Positions 1-12,866 are shown, counted from the first letter of the stretch. The stretch: DNA of 64,000 nt from Agapetus fuscipes (GCA_951799405.1 OX637353.1:3906001-3970000), one strand, 5' to 3'. Numbers and translations: made by a program. The notes: generated from the letters alone by a model not told the origin.

Positions 1-390
1 AATAAATATTATATATGATACAATAAAGGTCTGCTCAGCTCTGAAAGTACCAATTGTTGTTTAGTTCCACGGCCTCTCCGGATTATATACGGCCTTTATC
101 CTCGGTTAACAGACAAATATCTCTGAAGAATGTTATTTCTGTGTACGCGCAGAAGAGGCACACACGTATAAAGAAACACAAAGCTCAGAAAATATGGATT
201 TTACCATTTTGTGCATTTTTGTCGTCTTAGTTTTTCATAATTTTTTTAAATGAATGTAAATTTGCTGTTTACTTAAAAATATTATTTTTTGAAAAATATT
301 TGTGAATTAGAGAGCAGTAAAGACATGTTTTCCTGATCACGTATAAAAACAGGACTAATTAAATCTGGAAATTTACGGATTATAAGTAGT

Positions 391-487
391 TACGACTGGA
401 CTAGGAATTGAACCAGTGATGTTTTATGGAACATTAATTACTGGATCGCATAACTCTCTCGCCCACTTGGTCATTTCGTGGGTCATC
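391..487 (-). repeat. tRNA-like relic, possible SINE-C head
   Basis: On the minus strand this stretch has a B-box-like GGTTCAATTCC (401-411) and, upstream of it, a segment ACCAAGTGGGCGAGAGAG that resembles the head of the SINE-C copy at 53449-53568. The spacing suits a class II (Leu/Ser-like) tRNA with a long variable region. No cloverleaf with a good acceptor stem could be built by eye, so it is called a relic and not a tRNA gene. Confidence 0.35.
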
Positions 488-769
488 TAATTCCTCGCTG
501 ACCTGTATTTTTTAAATGAAGGTATCTTTTTAAATACCAATGGAAATTCGTTATAACTTTTTCATTCTCGTGTGAACTATATATGTCGGTATTATATGTA
601 GGCACTTTTGTTTTTTATCATTAGTTCTAACTTTTATTAAGACAATAATTATGTTGATGTGTTTTATTCATAATAACGAGTGTATTTTTTTTTGTGTACC
701 GTCCTGTATACACATAAAATGTTGAAGTACCTATCTCAAATAGAGGAGCATTAAGTTACGAAACATAAT

Positions 770-835
770 AATTCTTCTTCTTCTTCATCTTTGTGGCGGA
801 TTCTCGCATTCAGCAGGGGCGCCAGTATCAAGTTG
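770..835 (-). mobile_element. LINE 3' end remnant with GAA-repeat tail
   Basis: Read on the minus strand, the segment passes GAATCCGCCACAAAGATG and ends in a (GAA)n run (772-786). The LINE C-terminal relic at 4990-5360 ends similarly: an AAGTGGCAC block followed by GAA repeats. This suggests both are 3' ends of the same class of non-LTR element. Only about 65 bases are recognisable here. Confidence 0.35.
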
Positions 836-2198
836 TTAAACATAATAATTGTATACAGGTAAAATATATTACAAAAGTACATCCATACATGGATATATAG
901 AACTGGATGGGCTAAGTAATCAATCCTTTGAGAATTAGAAATACGCTACCCCACTCATCACACAAAAATCCAAATTCAGTCTATCGGTAACCTTCCAACT
1001 GTGAACAGGTGTGTTACCTCATTGGAAAAAAAATACATATAAATGCCAAACTGGGTATTTTCTAAACGTGCCAACAAATTAGAGTAAATGTGTTATAGAA
1101 CATGGAATAATATTTCACTTTAATCACTATTCTATGTGATTACGTTGATAAAATTTATTTTTCGTTTGTCGAAATATTTTGTTCGCGAAAGTGACAGCCA
1201 TTTCAAGAACTAGTGAAGTTCAAATACATAGATACTTGCTTCTTTAAGTATGTAACTTCTATGCTCGCGGTAATAGATACTTGTGGAAATCATCCCGTAC
1301 ACAATGAGGTGGGAACATTTTTGAAATCGGAATTTATCAGATATCTTCATACTTGCAACAACACTACTAACAAATCCGTTACCATAGTGATTTCATGTGT
1401 TTCCTTGGTGATTTGTAAATAGATTGAAGATGGAGTAGAGACACGTTGCTTACATAGAAAATGAGAAAAACATTTCATTTGTCGTGAGCGAGACAGCATT
1501 ATAAACAGTGTATGATGTCAAAGACGGTGCATCATGTTGATTGGTACTAAATCACATGTACGACCCCTCCATTTAATACTTCCTCCATGCATCCATAAAG
1601 ATTTTTATATTACTTTTCCATATTAAACAGTAATTTTTAATGTCATAACAAATCCGTACATTAAATAAAAATTTGAATACCCAGCACTAGTAAACTCCTG
1701 TTTTGCATTTTTATAACATGTTAGGCTCACACATTACTTTGATTTTGCATTTTTTGCAAATTAAGATGCATTTAAATGCGCATATTTCGTGCCCACATTC
1801 CCCGCCTACACACAAGTTGTGTTCCATCTAGGTGAGCCCGCGAAGGCTCCCAACAACAAGCTCGGAAGTTTCTGGAATGCCGACTATAAAAAAGAGGAAA
1901 TGAAACGGCGAAGGAGATATTTAAATGTAAAAAATAACTATACATCACTGCAGTGGCAAAAGGCTATTATTTACACGGAGTGAAACCGCTTACAAATACA
2001 TAAAAGATAATTCTGAAATTACTGACCACCTGACTTTTGAAAAATGGTTTTAGATTGGTTGTTCCAAAATTAGATATTTTTTTCGGCAGGCAATGGTGGC
2101 AACATATGGGATTACAGTTCATAGCTACGAAACACCATGGACTTTGTTTCAATATATATACCAAAGGTTTTAAAATACTTATCTCTACGCTATCAATA

Positions 2199-2330
2199 AA
2201 ACGTTGAGAATAATATAAATTCTCCCATAACTGTTTGTTAAATATCCAAAAAGTGTAATCAATGTTGAAAGCTAATTATAATACGTCAATATATCAAACG
2301 ACCGTTCACTCAGATTAAATTTGACCTTAA
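2199..2330 (+). repeat. Diverged single arm of the 59-kb foldback family
   Basis: The segment aligns by eye with the right arm and flank of the foldback at 59031-59255. Shared blocks include ACGTTGAGAATAATATAAA (ACGTAGAGAATAATGTAAG in the other copy), TTAAATATCC, and a TCAAACGACCGT block at the distal end. The matching left arm is absent, so this is a one-armed, older copy. Confidence 0.6.
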
Positions 2331-3285
2331 TAAAAAAACCTGCGACCATGATTAATTAAAATATAAATAAAATTTTATAAATATATAAATAATATAATAA
2401 AATACACCATGAAGTTGGTTTCATAACTATAAGGGTAACGTAAAAAAGATGGGTGCGATAATTAACTTAAACTGATTTTGAATTTGGCACACCACGAATA
2501 TACCCATTATTATTAGAAGATTGGTACTGTTATTTATTTAAACAAATTTGAATTTGGATGCCCATGAAGTTTGTTCGAATGTGTTCGGCTTAATATGAAA
2601 AATATTTTTTTCCCTAACGCTTTATTGCATAAAAAAATAGAAGCTGTTCGATTTACAAACATGATTTTTTTATGAGACTTCTAAGAGCGTTCAATAATTA
2701 AAAGATACACTCTTAAGATGAAACAAGATTTCAATACTTTTTTTTTTATCTATTTACATAAAATATATTAATTTGAATGATTTTTTTAATTGTAAAAAAT
2801 AAACCCATTGGAATTGTGTTATACTGACCCCGCACCACTGTATCGATGTACCTATGTATGTATGTATGTCATCGCTGTATTTAACATAAAATAAGACAAT
2901 TTTCATCTCCTCGCAGATTTTCCTGCCCAACTTCAAAACGACGTAATTTGAAATAAATCGTATTTTGCAACGCTCTCTCCCGCCCGAAGGTAAATATTTG
3001 TATTTGAAATGTTTTTCCTTTTTAAGTAAGCGAGCTGAAAAACAAGTTATTTTATCTATGAAGTATAAAGCAAAGTTCATAATCTGCGCGAGACTGATCC
3101 GTAAAACCCTCTCCCGAGAAGACTCTTTGTACTTGTTATGTTTAAATTAATAACAGTGAATATATAACATACGATTCATAAATAATCAGACGCGGAAATC
3201 TAGGGTATTTTCAGAGATGAGTTAAATATATTGAAACACGGAAAATGTGATTATCTATGTTTTAGAATACAATATATGTATAAAT

Positions 3286-3477
3286 ATTATCTGAGTTGCA
3301 AAGATATATTACATTAAAGATTCATGTTACGTACATTCCCAAAAGCAGACACGTGTAAGTTCACGTTTATACATGTTGCATGCCAATATATGTACAACAT
3401 AAAATCCATTCTCAAATGAGAAACTGACCCATTTTTCTAGTATGGGTGGTCAGCCTTATACCAACCTTTAAGTCAAA
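3286..3477 (-). mobile_element. Tail unit (TU) retroposon copy, diverged
   Basis: TU is the repeat of about 255 bp that forms the 3' end of the local RTE-like LINE. On the minus strand this copy runs from AGTCAAGGAA-like sequence near 3470 through TATGGGTGGTCAGCC (complement orientation) to the TTGCAACTCAGAT end near 3290. It has lost the stretch carrying CACCCCTGTTTCAGGG. Divergence suggests an old insertion. Confidence 0.8.
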
Positions 3478-3706
3478 AATATCATTTTACAAAAACACCC
3501 TAGATTGCTGCCTTTGGTTTTAAGCTACTCATGCTGAAATGAATAGTTTATTTTAATGAACAATAGAGAAAAGCGCCGTTTATTCATGAATTGTTAATAA
3601 TTCATTTTGTGTAGAATTTAAATTCCTAATAATGTTTGGTAACTTTGAGATTGAGTTACTAATTTTTAAGTGGAGGGATTTAAGCCATTTCATTAATTAC
3701 TAACAG

Positions 3707-3820
3707 GGTTATTCACAGTACATTTGATCCACAGATGATCCATAGATGATTGTTTTTTTTGTATAGAAAATTCAATTGAAGTGGTGGTTGAGGCATGGAT
3801 TTGCTGTTTGTGAATAACAC
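3707..3820. mobile_element. Short MITE, GGTTATTCAC termini, copy 1
   Basis: About 114 bp bounded by imperfect terminal inverted repeats, GGTTATTCAC on the left and GTGAATAACAC on the right. The interior (GATCCATAGATGAT, then a T-run, then GAAAATTCA and ATTTGCTGT) matches the reverse complement of 57992-58103, which proves a dispersed family. There is no coding capacity. The superfamily was not assigned. Confidence 0.75.
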
Positions 3821-4385
3821 AGTTTGAGATTAAAAATTTAATTATTTTTCAACTTAAGTAATTCATGAAAATTTAGTACTAAGAACTGTAGGTTATTGCA
3901 AGGTTAATAACGTTTACGATTAAGATAAGATGATTATGGAACTACTCGTAAATTAAGGAACAAAGAAAACGTCCCTATTTACGTAACTTTTCTACAAAAT
4001 TTAGTAGATTTCTACTTTAATATAATTTCAATGTTTTCTTACATAATTCAGTTTTTAGTACATCCTGAAAGTAAAAACATAGCTTACTGTGAATATTAAT
4101 ATAATATCAACAGACTTTCTCGACATTTTCTCCGTACTTTTCAGTTTCCTATTATATTCAACATACTTTTACGATTCATTACAGGAAATCGGAATATATT
4201 TCAATGTCAGAAATTAGCTAGTATTTGGCAGTTTCCGGAAGTGGTTTGTCTGCCTGCCTTGTCCCCCCTCCCTCAAGCTTATCTTCCTTTCTCTCCCTTC
4301 ACCGCCCCTAACTTAAATTGTACCCATTCTTAATTTTGCGCATAGAAAAAGCCTGAAGCAAAACATTACCCCAAGTATAATTTTT

Positions 4386-4500
4386 CACGTTAACATTCAA
4401 CTATGGCGATTGCCAAAAATGTGGAAACTTAAACGTTCTCTAGGTATGCTGTTATAGTTTGTATACTTTTTTGGTACGGCTGAGTTTAAGCTTATAGTAT
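4386..4500. repeat. Pal-150 imperfect palindrome, copy 1
   Basis: Pal-150 is a dispersed family of about 150 bp with inverted ends and a central block like CTCTAGAGGCGCTGTTTTAG. Here the left arm includes GCCAAAAATGTGGAAACTTA, the core is CGTTCTCTAGGTATGCTGTT, and the right arm runs TTTTTTGGTACGGCTGAGTT. The arms pair only imperfectly. Confidence 0.6.
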
Positions 4501-4989
4501 CTTAGTATGGAAGACACTCTTATAAAAAATATTGTGTATGAATCATGGATATATAGAACTCCTCCATGGTATGAATACATAGTTACAATGTAAAACAAAT
4601 ATAAGTTTTTTAAAACCGTTGTAATAATATTTAAAACAATTTTTCGAAATCAAATTAATGACATTAAAACGTACTTACTTCTAGAACATACATATTATGT
4701 GCTTGAAACAGAGGTTCCAGAAAAGAGAATACCCTTTAAGGTCCATTTTGTTAGCATTAGTATATATATTATATAAATATGTTGGAGTTGTAAATAGTGT
4801 GCATTCCTAATATAAATAATTATAGAAGTGTTGCAAGTCATTTAAGAACCTACAAAAGCCAAATGACTGCATACTGATCATTTTTTTTCGCCATGTGTTC
4901 CGTAAGATTTTCGCGAGATAATCGATTTATTCGGAAGAAGCCTCTGTTTAAATCTGTTGGAATAAAAATAGAAGCTAAAAACTATAGAT

Positions 4990-5360
4990 TAAAGAAATTA
5001 TTGAAGCATTCGAGATGTGTATATACCGAAAAATGCTTCGAATCTCTTGGCGTGATTGAGTCACCAATGAAGAAGTCCTTCAACGAATGCGCACTACAAA
5101 GGAGCTCCTGCCTACCATTAAGCAGAGAAAGCTAATGTACTTCGGTCACATTATGAGAAATGAGAAGTACCGTCTCCTTCATCTTATCATTCAGGGTAAG
5201 ATTGAGGAGAGAAGATCTCAGGGACGCCCAAGGACATCATGGCTGAAGAACCTGCGACAGTGGTTCGGCAGAAGCATCAAGTCCCTGTTTCGAGCCGCAG
5301 CATCAAAAAGCAAAATAGCTATGATGATCGCCGATCTTCGTTAGAAGTGGCACAAGAAGA
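4990..5360 (+). pseudogene. C-terminal relic of a LINE reverse transcriptase
   Basis: One frame reads through from about 4995 to the stop at 5342-5344. It gives IEAFEMCIYRKMLRISWRD, an in-frame TGA near 5057, then VTNEEVLQRM and RKLMYFGHIMRNEKYRLL, and finally RRSQGRPRTSWLKNLRQWFG. This is the conserved C-terminal tail seen in many arthropod non-LTR reverse transcriptases: the IEAFEMW-YRRML and LGHIMRN blocks and the GRPR/SWLKNLR block. The catalytic RT core is absent, so the copy is 5'-truncated and dead. The DNA ends in AAGAAGAAGAAGAAAG, a short-repeat 3' tail. It is a different family from the two long LINE copies in this window. The clade was not assigned. Confidence 0.8.
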
Positions 5361-5952
5361 AGAAGAAAGAAATTCTTATATCCCTGGCTGTTTTACTACT
5401 GATTGTGTGTGATCAACGCGGAAGGCATTCGGTCAGTTGGACACAATTTTCCAAAGAAAAAAATCAGCAACTGATCGAAATAATTCACATAACTCGCCCG
5501 CCTGTTTCATATTGTATTTTTCGGGCGAGTGAAAAATATCGAGTAGATTTAGGAGCGAGCAACATCGATGACTTACTGCGATTATATTGCGGACAATAGG
5601 AAAGGAGATATTTCGTCGTAGCGCTATTTCTTCACGAGATGTCGTTTTGGCGGGAGTTATCAGTCTCACATTGCCGGCTACAAGAAATGCTGTAATTTAT
5701 AGACACATTTTTTTTTATTACTGATAACATAAATCAGGTCTGCGTTATAACTGATTTAATCTGGAGCAATTTCGTTTTTACGAGCTTTTTGTGTGTGTAG
5801 CAAGACGCGAGATTTAGCTTAGAGATTATTATCTGCGGAACAATTAAAATTCATCGCTTAATTACTTACAGGGGTATTACACTGATTAACCCATCTGCCA
5901 TAACAACCTATACTTAATGTAAAGTTCAATGGGAGGCTTACCACCAGTATTT

Positions 5953-6381
5953 ACGACCGTTAGCAGTCTAGTGGTTAAAACTACCGACTCTTAATTTGAA
6001 TGTAGTGAGTTTCATTCCCAGAGGAGCATAAAAAAAACCATTTACATTTTTACAGAATGGGGTTGGCCAACTCCATCGCAACGTATAACTTAAGGAAGAT
6101 CAGAAATAATATGTCTGCTTCCATATGTGTATGGATGGTGATTGGTGGTAGTGTTTCCATCCCAATTTAACCTTGCCCTTTTCAAATCCAATATCAATCG
6201 CCATTTCCTCTCAGTGTCTCAAAACAAAGCAATGCCACACACCACAGCACTGCGCAGCTAACGACCCTGCAACCGGATATGGACAACTGCCACATCACCA
6301 ACACCTCTGCGGCACTATAACAAGTGTTAGAGTCTCTCGAATCTAGGGAGTTTCCCACATAGGCTTTCTTAAAAAAAATAT
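5953..6381 (+). mobile_element. SINE-A copy, old
   Basis: The element starts with a tRNA-like head (TTAGCAGTCTAGTGGTTAAA, then an eroded B-box region GTTTCATTCCC near 6008). Its end shares ACACCTCTGCGGCACTA, TCTCGAATCTAGGGAG and TTTCTTAAAAAAA with the SINE-A copy at 7018-7331. It is longer than that copy, so the middle probably holds an insertion or a different subfamily sequence. Confidence 0.65.
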
Positions 6382-7017
6382 ATATATAATGTAAGTACCT
6401 CCATCCTACTCAGATTTTAGGTAACAGTACCTACTGGTTTTATGGCTTAGATTACAGCTTATTGTGCGAATTTTAAATGAGTTTGTTTTATTGTGAATTT
6501 GGCGTCCAAGTAGAAGCGCCTCGAGCGTATTCAATCAGGCGGCTCTAAACTACACAGCAAACAATTGCTTAACAAACTTTTGCACTAACTTTCCTTTCAT
6601 CTGGATAGAGCTCCGACGGAACACTTTGCCGAGCTCGATAAAACTTCGCCAAATTAAGCTTATGGAGGGAAATTAATACCTTCGCAGTTTACATGCTATG
6701 CAGGTTTCAGGTATCGGAAAGGTAATTTTCTTAAAGTTTCACACAAAGATCGGAAAACGATCAAGGCGGGAAAAACATCACGAATCAAAGGACGCCTTTT
6801 ATATTTCATTAATGTTTTTTGTTACTTAGAAAGTTTGCGGTATAATAATTAATTTGTTTTTGCCTTTAAAGTGTCTACTTTAATCCGTTGGACGTCAAAA
6901 GGATTTTCGTTAAATAAGCTTGTTTATAATTTTTGGGATTCGACAGTTTATAATAAGTTTCCATTGTTCTATCATCCGATTAAATTAACCAAAATCGTAT
7001 CTAAATATTCAAATCCG

Positions 7018-7331
7018 CTCCGTAGCTCAGTGGTAACACTGTGGACTCTGAATGGGAAGGTTGTGGGGTCGAATCCTGGCGGAGCACAAAAAAATACCAT
7101 TTATGTTTTCAAATTTGCTCTCCGCTGGATTGAAAAATTCATAAACCTTTACCAATGACCGGTCACCAAAGGTCCATCCAGCCTTACAGCAACTGGGTCT
7201 TGCTTGAGTATTGGCGCTTTGTAGAGACGACCAAGCTCGTACACCTCTGCGGCACTACAACAAGTGTCATAGACCCCTAGAGTCTCTAGAATCTAGGGAG
7301 TCTCCCGCACAGGATTTCTTAAAAAAAAAAA
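7018..7331 (+). mobile_element. SINE-A copy, well preserved
   Basis: The tRNA-like head shows an A-box CGTAGCTCAGTGGTAACAC (7021-7039) and a B-box GGTCGAATCC (7067-7076), the layout of a Pol III promoter. A tRNA-unrelated body follows (CATCCAGCCTTACAGCAACT, GACGACCAAGCTCG). The repeat ends in an A-rich tail after CAGGATTTCTT. The body is shared with 5953, 16885 and 61835. Overlapping open frame 6871-7158 reads straight through the SINE and is not a gene. Confidence 0.8.
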
Positions 7332-7886
7332 TTTGAATGCTTTTATTCAGATATGAAATTTACGTACACAGTTAGTAAGACTAGAAGGTAAGAGAAAGAG
7401 AACGAGGTAGACTTTAAACCTGACGGAGCTAACATGTCGAGAAGATCATAAAATACCCCATTTTGAGAACTCTAAAATCAGCTTTGTTTGAAAACAGTTG
7501 TCGATAGATTATCTGTCATCAAACAAGGGAATCTAACAAAGGCTCAAGGTTCTCACGAAAAAGTAACAAAAACGAACATGGCGTAGAAGGTACAAAAAGT
7601 CAGCAGACTGTATTGACTAGGTCACGAGCAGCAAATGAACCATCATCGCCTGTATGAGATAGTTGTAGTGACGGACCCAGCGGAGAGGAGGAATGCGTTG
7701 GACAGGCAGCAATGGTTACAATAGGGTAATTTCACATATATTTTTATTTCGTAAAATGATATAGACTACATTTTTAAACATGCATGTGCGTTTTAAAAAA
7801 AATATGTGGCGCAGTTTTTAAATTATAGTTCTTTAAAATTCGCGCTATTTTGATTTCCGGTAAAACAGGACATTTTTCAGGCGGAC

Positions 7887-7956
7887 GTGACGTCTATGGA
7901 TCTTCATACAAATCCACCGACGCTCCCAGGTAGCCTGGCGGATCCATCGACGTCAC
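7887..7956. repeat. GC-rich stem-loop with 16-bp arms
   Basis: The left arm GTGACGTCTATGGATC (7887-7902) and right arm GATCCATCGACGTCAC (7941-7956) pair with one mismatch across a 38-base loop. It sits in a GC-rich island inside AT-rich DNA. No flanking duplication was recognised. Confidence 0.6.
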
Positions 7957-8727
7957 GGCTAGGCTAGCCGGTCGCGCTGTGTTTTGTCGGAACTCAAATT
8001 CTCAATGAAATCTTGATTTTTACTTCTTAAAAAATATATGGTTGTGATTCTTGAAATGTACTCTACACAACCATGGTGTTTTCAACCGTATTCCCCACCA
8101 CTGCAATTACCCAATTGTCGTGCCAGAAATGATAATGATTATTTACATATATTGCCAACATGAGGGTATCTCATGAATGTGAATTGTTAGACAATTATGT
8201 ACATGTACCTGTATGAAAGCTCACAATCTCATTGACGACTTTCCCAGAGTTTGTCACCACATTATTAAACAAATAGTTCCAATCTCGCGGAGCCTGCAGA
8301 CTTGCGTGTGAAGTAGTGAAATCAGTTTTAGTTGGTGATGGATAATAGTAAATTAGAGTGCTCGGCTAAGCGGCATTCCTCCGAGGCTTAACTTGCGTTT
8401 TGTCTTTGTTGATAATGAAGATTTACTCTTGGGAATAGTGACGAGAGAATATTTCACACGTGTGCGAATATTGTTGGGGAAATTTCGCACAAAAGCCGTT
8501 TGTTGCGTTAATAGTGCCATCTATAATATCCTAAACTAAACACAGGTAGATTGATGACTAAATTTAGAGAGACGACGTTTTTAGGTGATGAGTTTTGTAA
8601 CACATCTTGATGACTTTTTTAAAGAACAGTTTTTTAGACAATGAATTTATCATGTACAATAGACTTTTCTGAAAGCTGTGAGTCCTTATATTTAGTTTGT
8701 GCTCTTATCTCACATCTGAAAATATTG

Positions 8728-8900
8728 AAAGTTCGCTCACTTTTTGAATGTCACCCCTGTTTTAGAGAAAGGCGGTACAATTTTAAGGGTTCACTTGGGA
8801 TATGGGTATTATTTTATAAGTACACATGCAATATTTGCAAAAACTTGTCTGCTTAAAGGCACGTATTTAATGTGAATCTTAAATTTTAATATCTTTTTAT
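8728..8900 (+). mobile_element. Tail unit (TU) copy, strongly diverged
   Basis: TU landmarks in order: GTTCGCTCACTTTT, ATGTCACCCCTGTTT, AAGTACACATGCAATATTTG, TGTCTGCTT and AATGTGAATCTTAAATTTTA. The 5' third of the unit is missing and many bases differ from the younger copies. The open frame at 8641-8856 overlaps it and is fortuitous. Confidence 0.65.
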
Positions 8901-10804
8901 AAATTAAATAGATAGATTATAGATATCTAAACAGGACAGACTGCATTATCGTTTTTTTGAAATAACCTGTATAACATACTTTTTTTTCAAGAAAGGAAAA
9001 CACGTTTATTATACTGTAAATCAAAGCCTTTGTAAGGCGACCAATTGAAATAATCTTGTGTTTATGAATTTTGTTAAAAACAAAAACTTTTTTGCCGAAT
9101 TTTTTAATTCAATACTTACTGCCATCGAGTACATAGTCGAGAGCCAGTCATTTTTTTCCGAAAATTTAAGACAACGATCATAGTTGTAAATAATTGAAGT
9201 ATCGTAAAAATCATTATTGTCCTAGTAGCCCACACAGCTATTTTACTTCATGTATTTTTGAGAGCGCACACAAACTGGTGGTGGCTGCAAAAAGGCTGAT
9301 ATTGTAATGACAATAAGCAATGTCACAATGCCTGTCGTGCTTTGAATTTGGAAATTGCGTTAGCCATAGAATTATTGGGTCGTTGCTTTTGGTGGTCGAA
9401 AATGATTGCATGAGGTGGTTATGTGGCCATAACAGGCTAAATGATGTGAAATATCAGGGTGGGACCAACGCCCAGATAGAGGGGCGGGCATTGTTGCCAG
9501 TGGCTATTGGTGTTATGGCATTCTATGCGGATGCATCTATAGTGGCCATTGACTTATGATATCTGAGGACCAGAAATTATTCTTACGAAAATAGACATTT
9601 TATATCTGTTTCAACTTACTTACGAAAATGATCCTTAGCAAGAAACAGAACAAAGAACTTCACAGTTGCATTTCTATATATACAAAAAAACTCGGACGGA
9701 TGTAGAAATGTTTCAAGAAAGGTGATAATATTGCCGCGTGTGTACTATGCCCAATCCAGTCCGCACATAGTAATCAAGCGTTACACATCTTGTGATGGAT
9801 AAAATTTACGAATTTTAAAGGAAAAAAACATTATTTTAAGACATTATGGCATGTGTTATGATTGAAATTGAAAGAGATTAAAAAAAAGTTAAAATTGAAA
9901 AAATAAAATGAAGAAAGCAAAAAAACATAGACTTTGACACGTAAAAATATGTTTCGCATAACTACACCATTGCAGATTTGACAGGACTGAGACAAATGGA
10001 GTCTATGGTATGTATCAATGCAGTGATTTAGTTTCTGCACCTCTATGTTATTACTCAATGGTTGTGGCCATTGCGGTTAAGTTGTCAAAGGGCATGTTTC
10101 TGAAAACAGGCTACGCGCGGAACAATTTGATATGAGGTAGGATGCATATTATTATTATTGCATCTGCAAGATTTGCCTTTTAGCAAGGTAACCTATCTAG
10201 ATGTCTATCTAGAAACTTAATAACGTAAAGAAGTTGCACATTTACTTAATGAACATTTCCAAGAGAACACAGAAAGATTGCCGGGCATATTTTTAACTTC
10301 TTTCAAATATTATATTGAATCTTAGGAGGTTCCGTAAATCTTTTACATTTCCATAGTAACATTGATGACCAGAACCTATTGATGAGGTTATCAAAAACTC
10401 ACCATAAATAGATTATCTTTTGATCTTTCAGGCTCCTGTAAAATTTATACACGAACTAATCAACAATGACGTCATAAAAAAGTATAAAATTTGAATTTTT
10501 CTCGGCGGGCAAACGTCGCACGCCTATCAAAATAGAGCCACTACCCTAGCCATGATTGTGTGGCATCACATTTTTTTGTCCCTGAAGTTTGTGCAGATTT
10601 CATTCTTCTTCCACCAGCTAAACTCTTCACGGAGAAGCCAATTTAAGAAATACTAATGACTTATTTATTAACACGAGAGATAATAAATGTTCATTGAATG
10701 GCTATTTCTCACTAGGCCAGTTAGGCAATTGATCGGTCTGTTCACAAACTCATAACTCTCATTGCCTACTCATTAGCCTCTGAAATCCTCTCCCACTACT
10801 CTCT

Positions 10805-10946
10805 GAACCCTAAGTATACAGCTTTAAGTGTAAACTCAATCTAACCAAAAAAATAGGGACTCTGAAACGCTTCCTAGAGGCTCTGTTTCAGTTTCTATAC
10901 GCTTGGGATGTTTAAATTTAAGCGTAATGCTTTCTACTTGGGGTTC
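10805..10946. repeat. Pal-150 imperfect palindrome, copy with clear ends
   Basis: This copy shows the family's terminal inverted repeat best: GAACCCTAAGTATA at the left and TACTTGGGGTTC at the right. The core is CTTCCTAGAGGCTCTGTTTC. Internal arms TAAACTCAATCTAACC and GCTTGGGATGTTTAAATTTA are more eroded. Confidence 0.7.
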
Positions 10947-11199
10947 AGAAGTTGTATTGGAACGGGCGGCGCCTCGGGTTGGGGAGAGCACAGAACAATG
11001 TCAAACTTTCGCAAATTTGTGCCGCCTTTGTGTGGTCCGTCATTGTTTTATAATTCCACACAGCGCAGCGGCCGGCTTAGCACATCTGACCTCCTTGCTC
11101 CGCAATAACTGCAACTAGTTTTCAGAGCGCGTATTTCATTACGGAATATACTATCCACTGTTCTCCTATATTATCTCTCGTTCTATGAATTTAATGGTT

Positions 11200-11320
11200 G
11201 TCCGGTCAACAGTTTAGTAGGTAGAGTGCTTGCACTCCATGCTAAGGACTAGTGTTCGTTCGATTTGACTATTTATTTCAATTCAAAATAAAATTTTGGC
11301 AAGGCTTAATAAAGCTTACT
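11200..11320 (+). mobile_element. SINE-B head, 3'-incomplete
   Basis: The tRNA-like head includes TTTAGTAGGTAGAGTGCTTG (A-box region) and an eroded B-box (GTTCGTTCGATTTG). The next block AAAATTTTGGCAAGGCTTA corresponds to ACCGGCAAGGTTTA in better copies at 48782 and 61178. The 3' half is not recognisable. Confidence 0.65.
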
Positions 11321-12660
11321 CCAAGTATCTTATAAATACAGACAAGGACATATTGTACAACTGGATGTTTTTATACTTTTTATTAAAAATATATATAAGT
11401 AAACAATTAAACGCGACGCGAAGAGTCACGACTCAGATACTATAAAAACCCCTTTTTATCAGGACAATTTTTTTTTAAATTTATCATGGGTGACCTCGCA
11501 TAGCCAAAGAACACTTTGTACATGCCGAGTCTATTGTAGAAATAATTGTTATAAAATAGTGATATGGTTGGAGTAGTCTTTTACTCTGACCTACCTTTAC
11601 AAATGCTATTTTTTTATTCGTGTTCGAATAAGGCAGTAGAGAGAGATTCCAACGCTAGCTTGTACGGGAAAAAATTGCACTCTGGCTTTTAGATTTTGTT
11701 TTCAATTTTCTTTTTCTCTGCATACATGCATTATTTTGTTACGATGCAAAATAAAATGTGAGAATCCCATTTCTTGGCAAATACTCGGCACCTGAAAACA
11801 ATGTTCTGCGGAGAGTTTTTTTTTTTATCAAAGAGGATAAAAAAAGGTTGCATGAGTGTGTTTCAACAAAAGCTGTTCAGTGGAGAAAGAAATGCACGAG
11901 AGAAAATTTTATACCTTGCAACGATATTATACTATATCAAAGATTAAGAAAAAACATTGTTTTTTGTAATGAGAGCTTTAACGAAACATACTTGGTTTCA
12001 GATAAGTCGTTAAAAAAACAGTAAAACTTGTAATTGCATCTCAGATGTATCTCTCATTTTTTACAGAATACAGTCAAGAAATGATCATCTTCAATAGGAA
12101 CACGAGAATATAACGCTCCATTAATCGTCAATACGGATAGACGTCATTGGGTGGTAATCTTTGTACTTTTACGAAAGATCAATGTAACTTGCAATAAATG
12201 CATCTAAACTACACATACAACGCATTTTTTTTGTTGCTAAAAGGGTCACTTGGGAGAAAAATCTCTTTATTTTTATGTGACCTTGATCTAGCATCCTTGA
12301 TAAGCTTTAACAAAGTATTGAAATCGGTTTAAAAATATTTACTTATCTCAAATCAAAGTTGCAAAACCCACTTCATTAACGTCACAAATAGGCGCGTGTA
12401 AGTGGGCACTAGCACAAGTTTTCTGTAAATAAACAAAATAAAATCTGAAAGTCAAATCATCCAAGTTCTGAAACTATTAACGCCTGTATCTGAAGCAGCG
12501 TTAGCATTGAAAAAAAAACATTTTTATGGTATCGGTGATCAGCCTCATGCATAACTATAAAGTGATGAATAAAACATAGAAAAAAAGTAAAAGTGGAAAG
12601 GTTTGTGCACTGACATTGTGAAGATTTATTTTAGATTAATAAAGTGAAAATAAAACACAA

Positions 12661-12866
12661 AGTTTTTCTTCACGAGTTGATTAATTTCCTCCAACGCTTT
12701 TGATGTTATCACATCATTGTCGAGAGGACAAGTAGTTGTTGTCATTGTCATTGACATTAATATCACATCATTTTCAAGAGGCCAACTAGTTGTTGTCCTT
12801 TTGACAATGATAAGATAACATCGAAAGTGCTCAAGGAAATAAATCAACTCATGAAGAAAAATTTAC
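12661..12866. repeat. Foldback element with internal direct repeat
   Basis: The left arm begins GTTTTTCTTCACGAGTTGAT (from 12662) and is mirrored by the right arm ending AATCAACTCATGAAGAAAAA (12842-12861). Further paired blocks are GATGTTATC with GATAACATC and AGTAGTTGTTGTC with its mirrored partner. In addition, TATCACATCATT followed by GAG and AGTTGTTGTC is repeated in direct orientation (about 12707 and 12771). The arms carry small mismatches and indels. No coding frame is present. Confidence 0.75.

Larger units (their letters stand above)
491..4985. other. Gene-free AT-rich DNA between mapped repeats
   Basis: Outside the repeats listed separately (770-835, 2199-2330, 3286-3477, 3707-3820, 4386-4500) nothing was recognised. 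Short open frames at 1213-1422, 1789-1983 and 2754-3080 have low-complexity or composition-driven translations with no motif. A short ATGT microsatellite lies near 2850-2870. No splice-site and exon pattern or conserved protein fragment was seen. Confidence 0.6.
5361..12660. other. Gene-free DNA with scattered SINE and TU relics
   Basis: Besides the repeats listed separately at 5953, 7018, 7887, 8728, 10805 and 11200, no gene was recognised. Open frames such as 9320-9559 and 11758-12024 (79 and 88 residues) carry no recognisable domain. The stretch 10903-11118 is locally GC-rich and open in two frames, partly because it overlaps a Pal-150 copy. Confidence 0.6.

Noticed and set aside
7018..7090. 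tRNA gene candidate
   Set aside because: A-box and B-box are present but the acceptor stem does not pair well, and the sequence continues into a SINE body repeated elsewhere.
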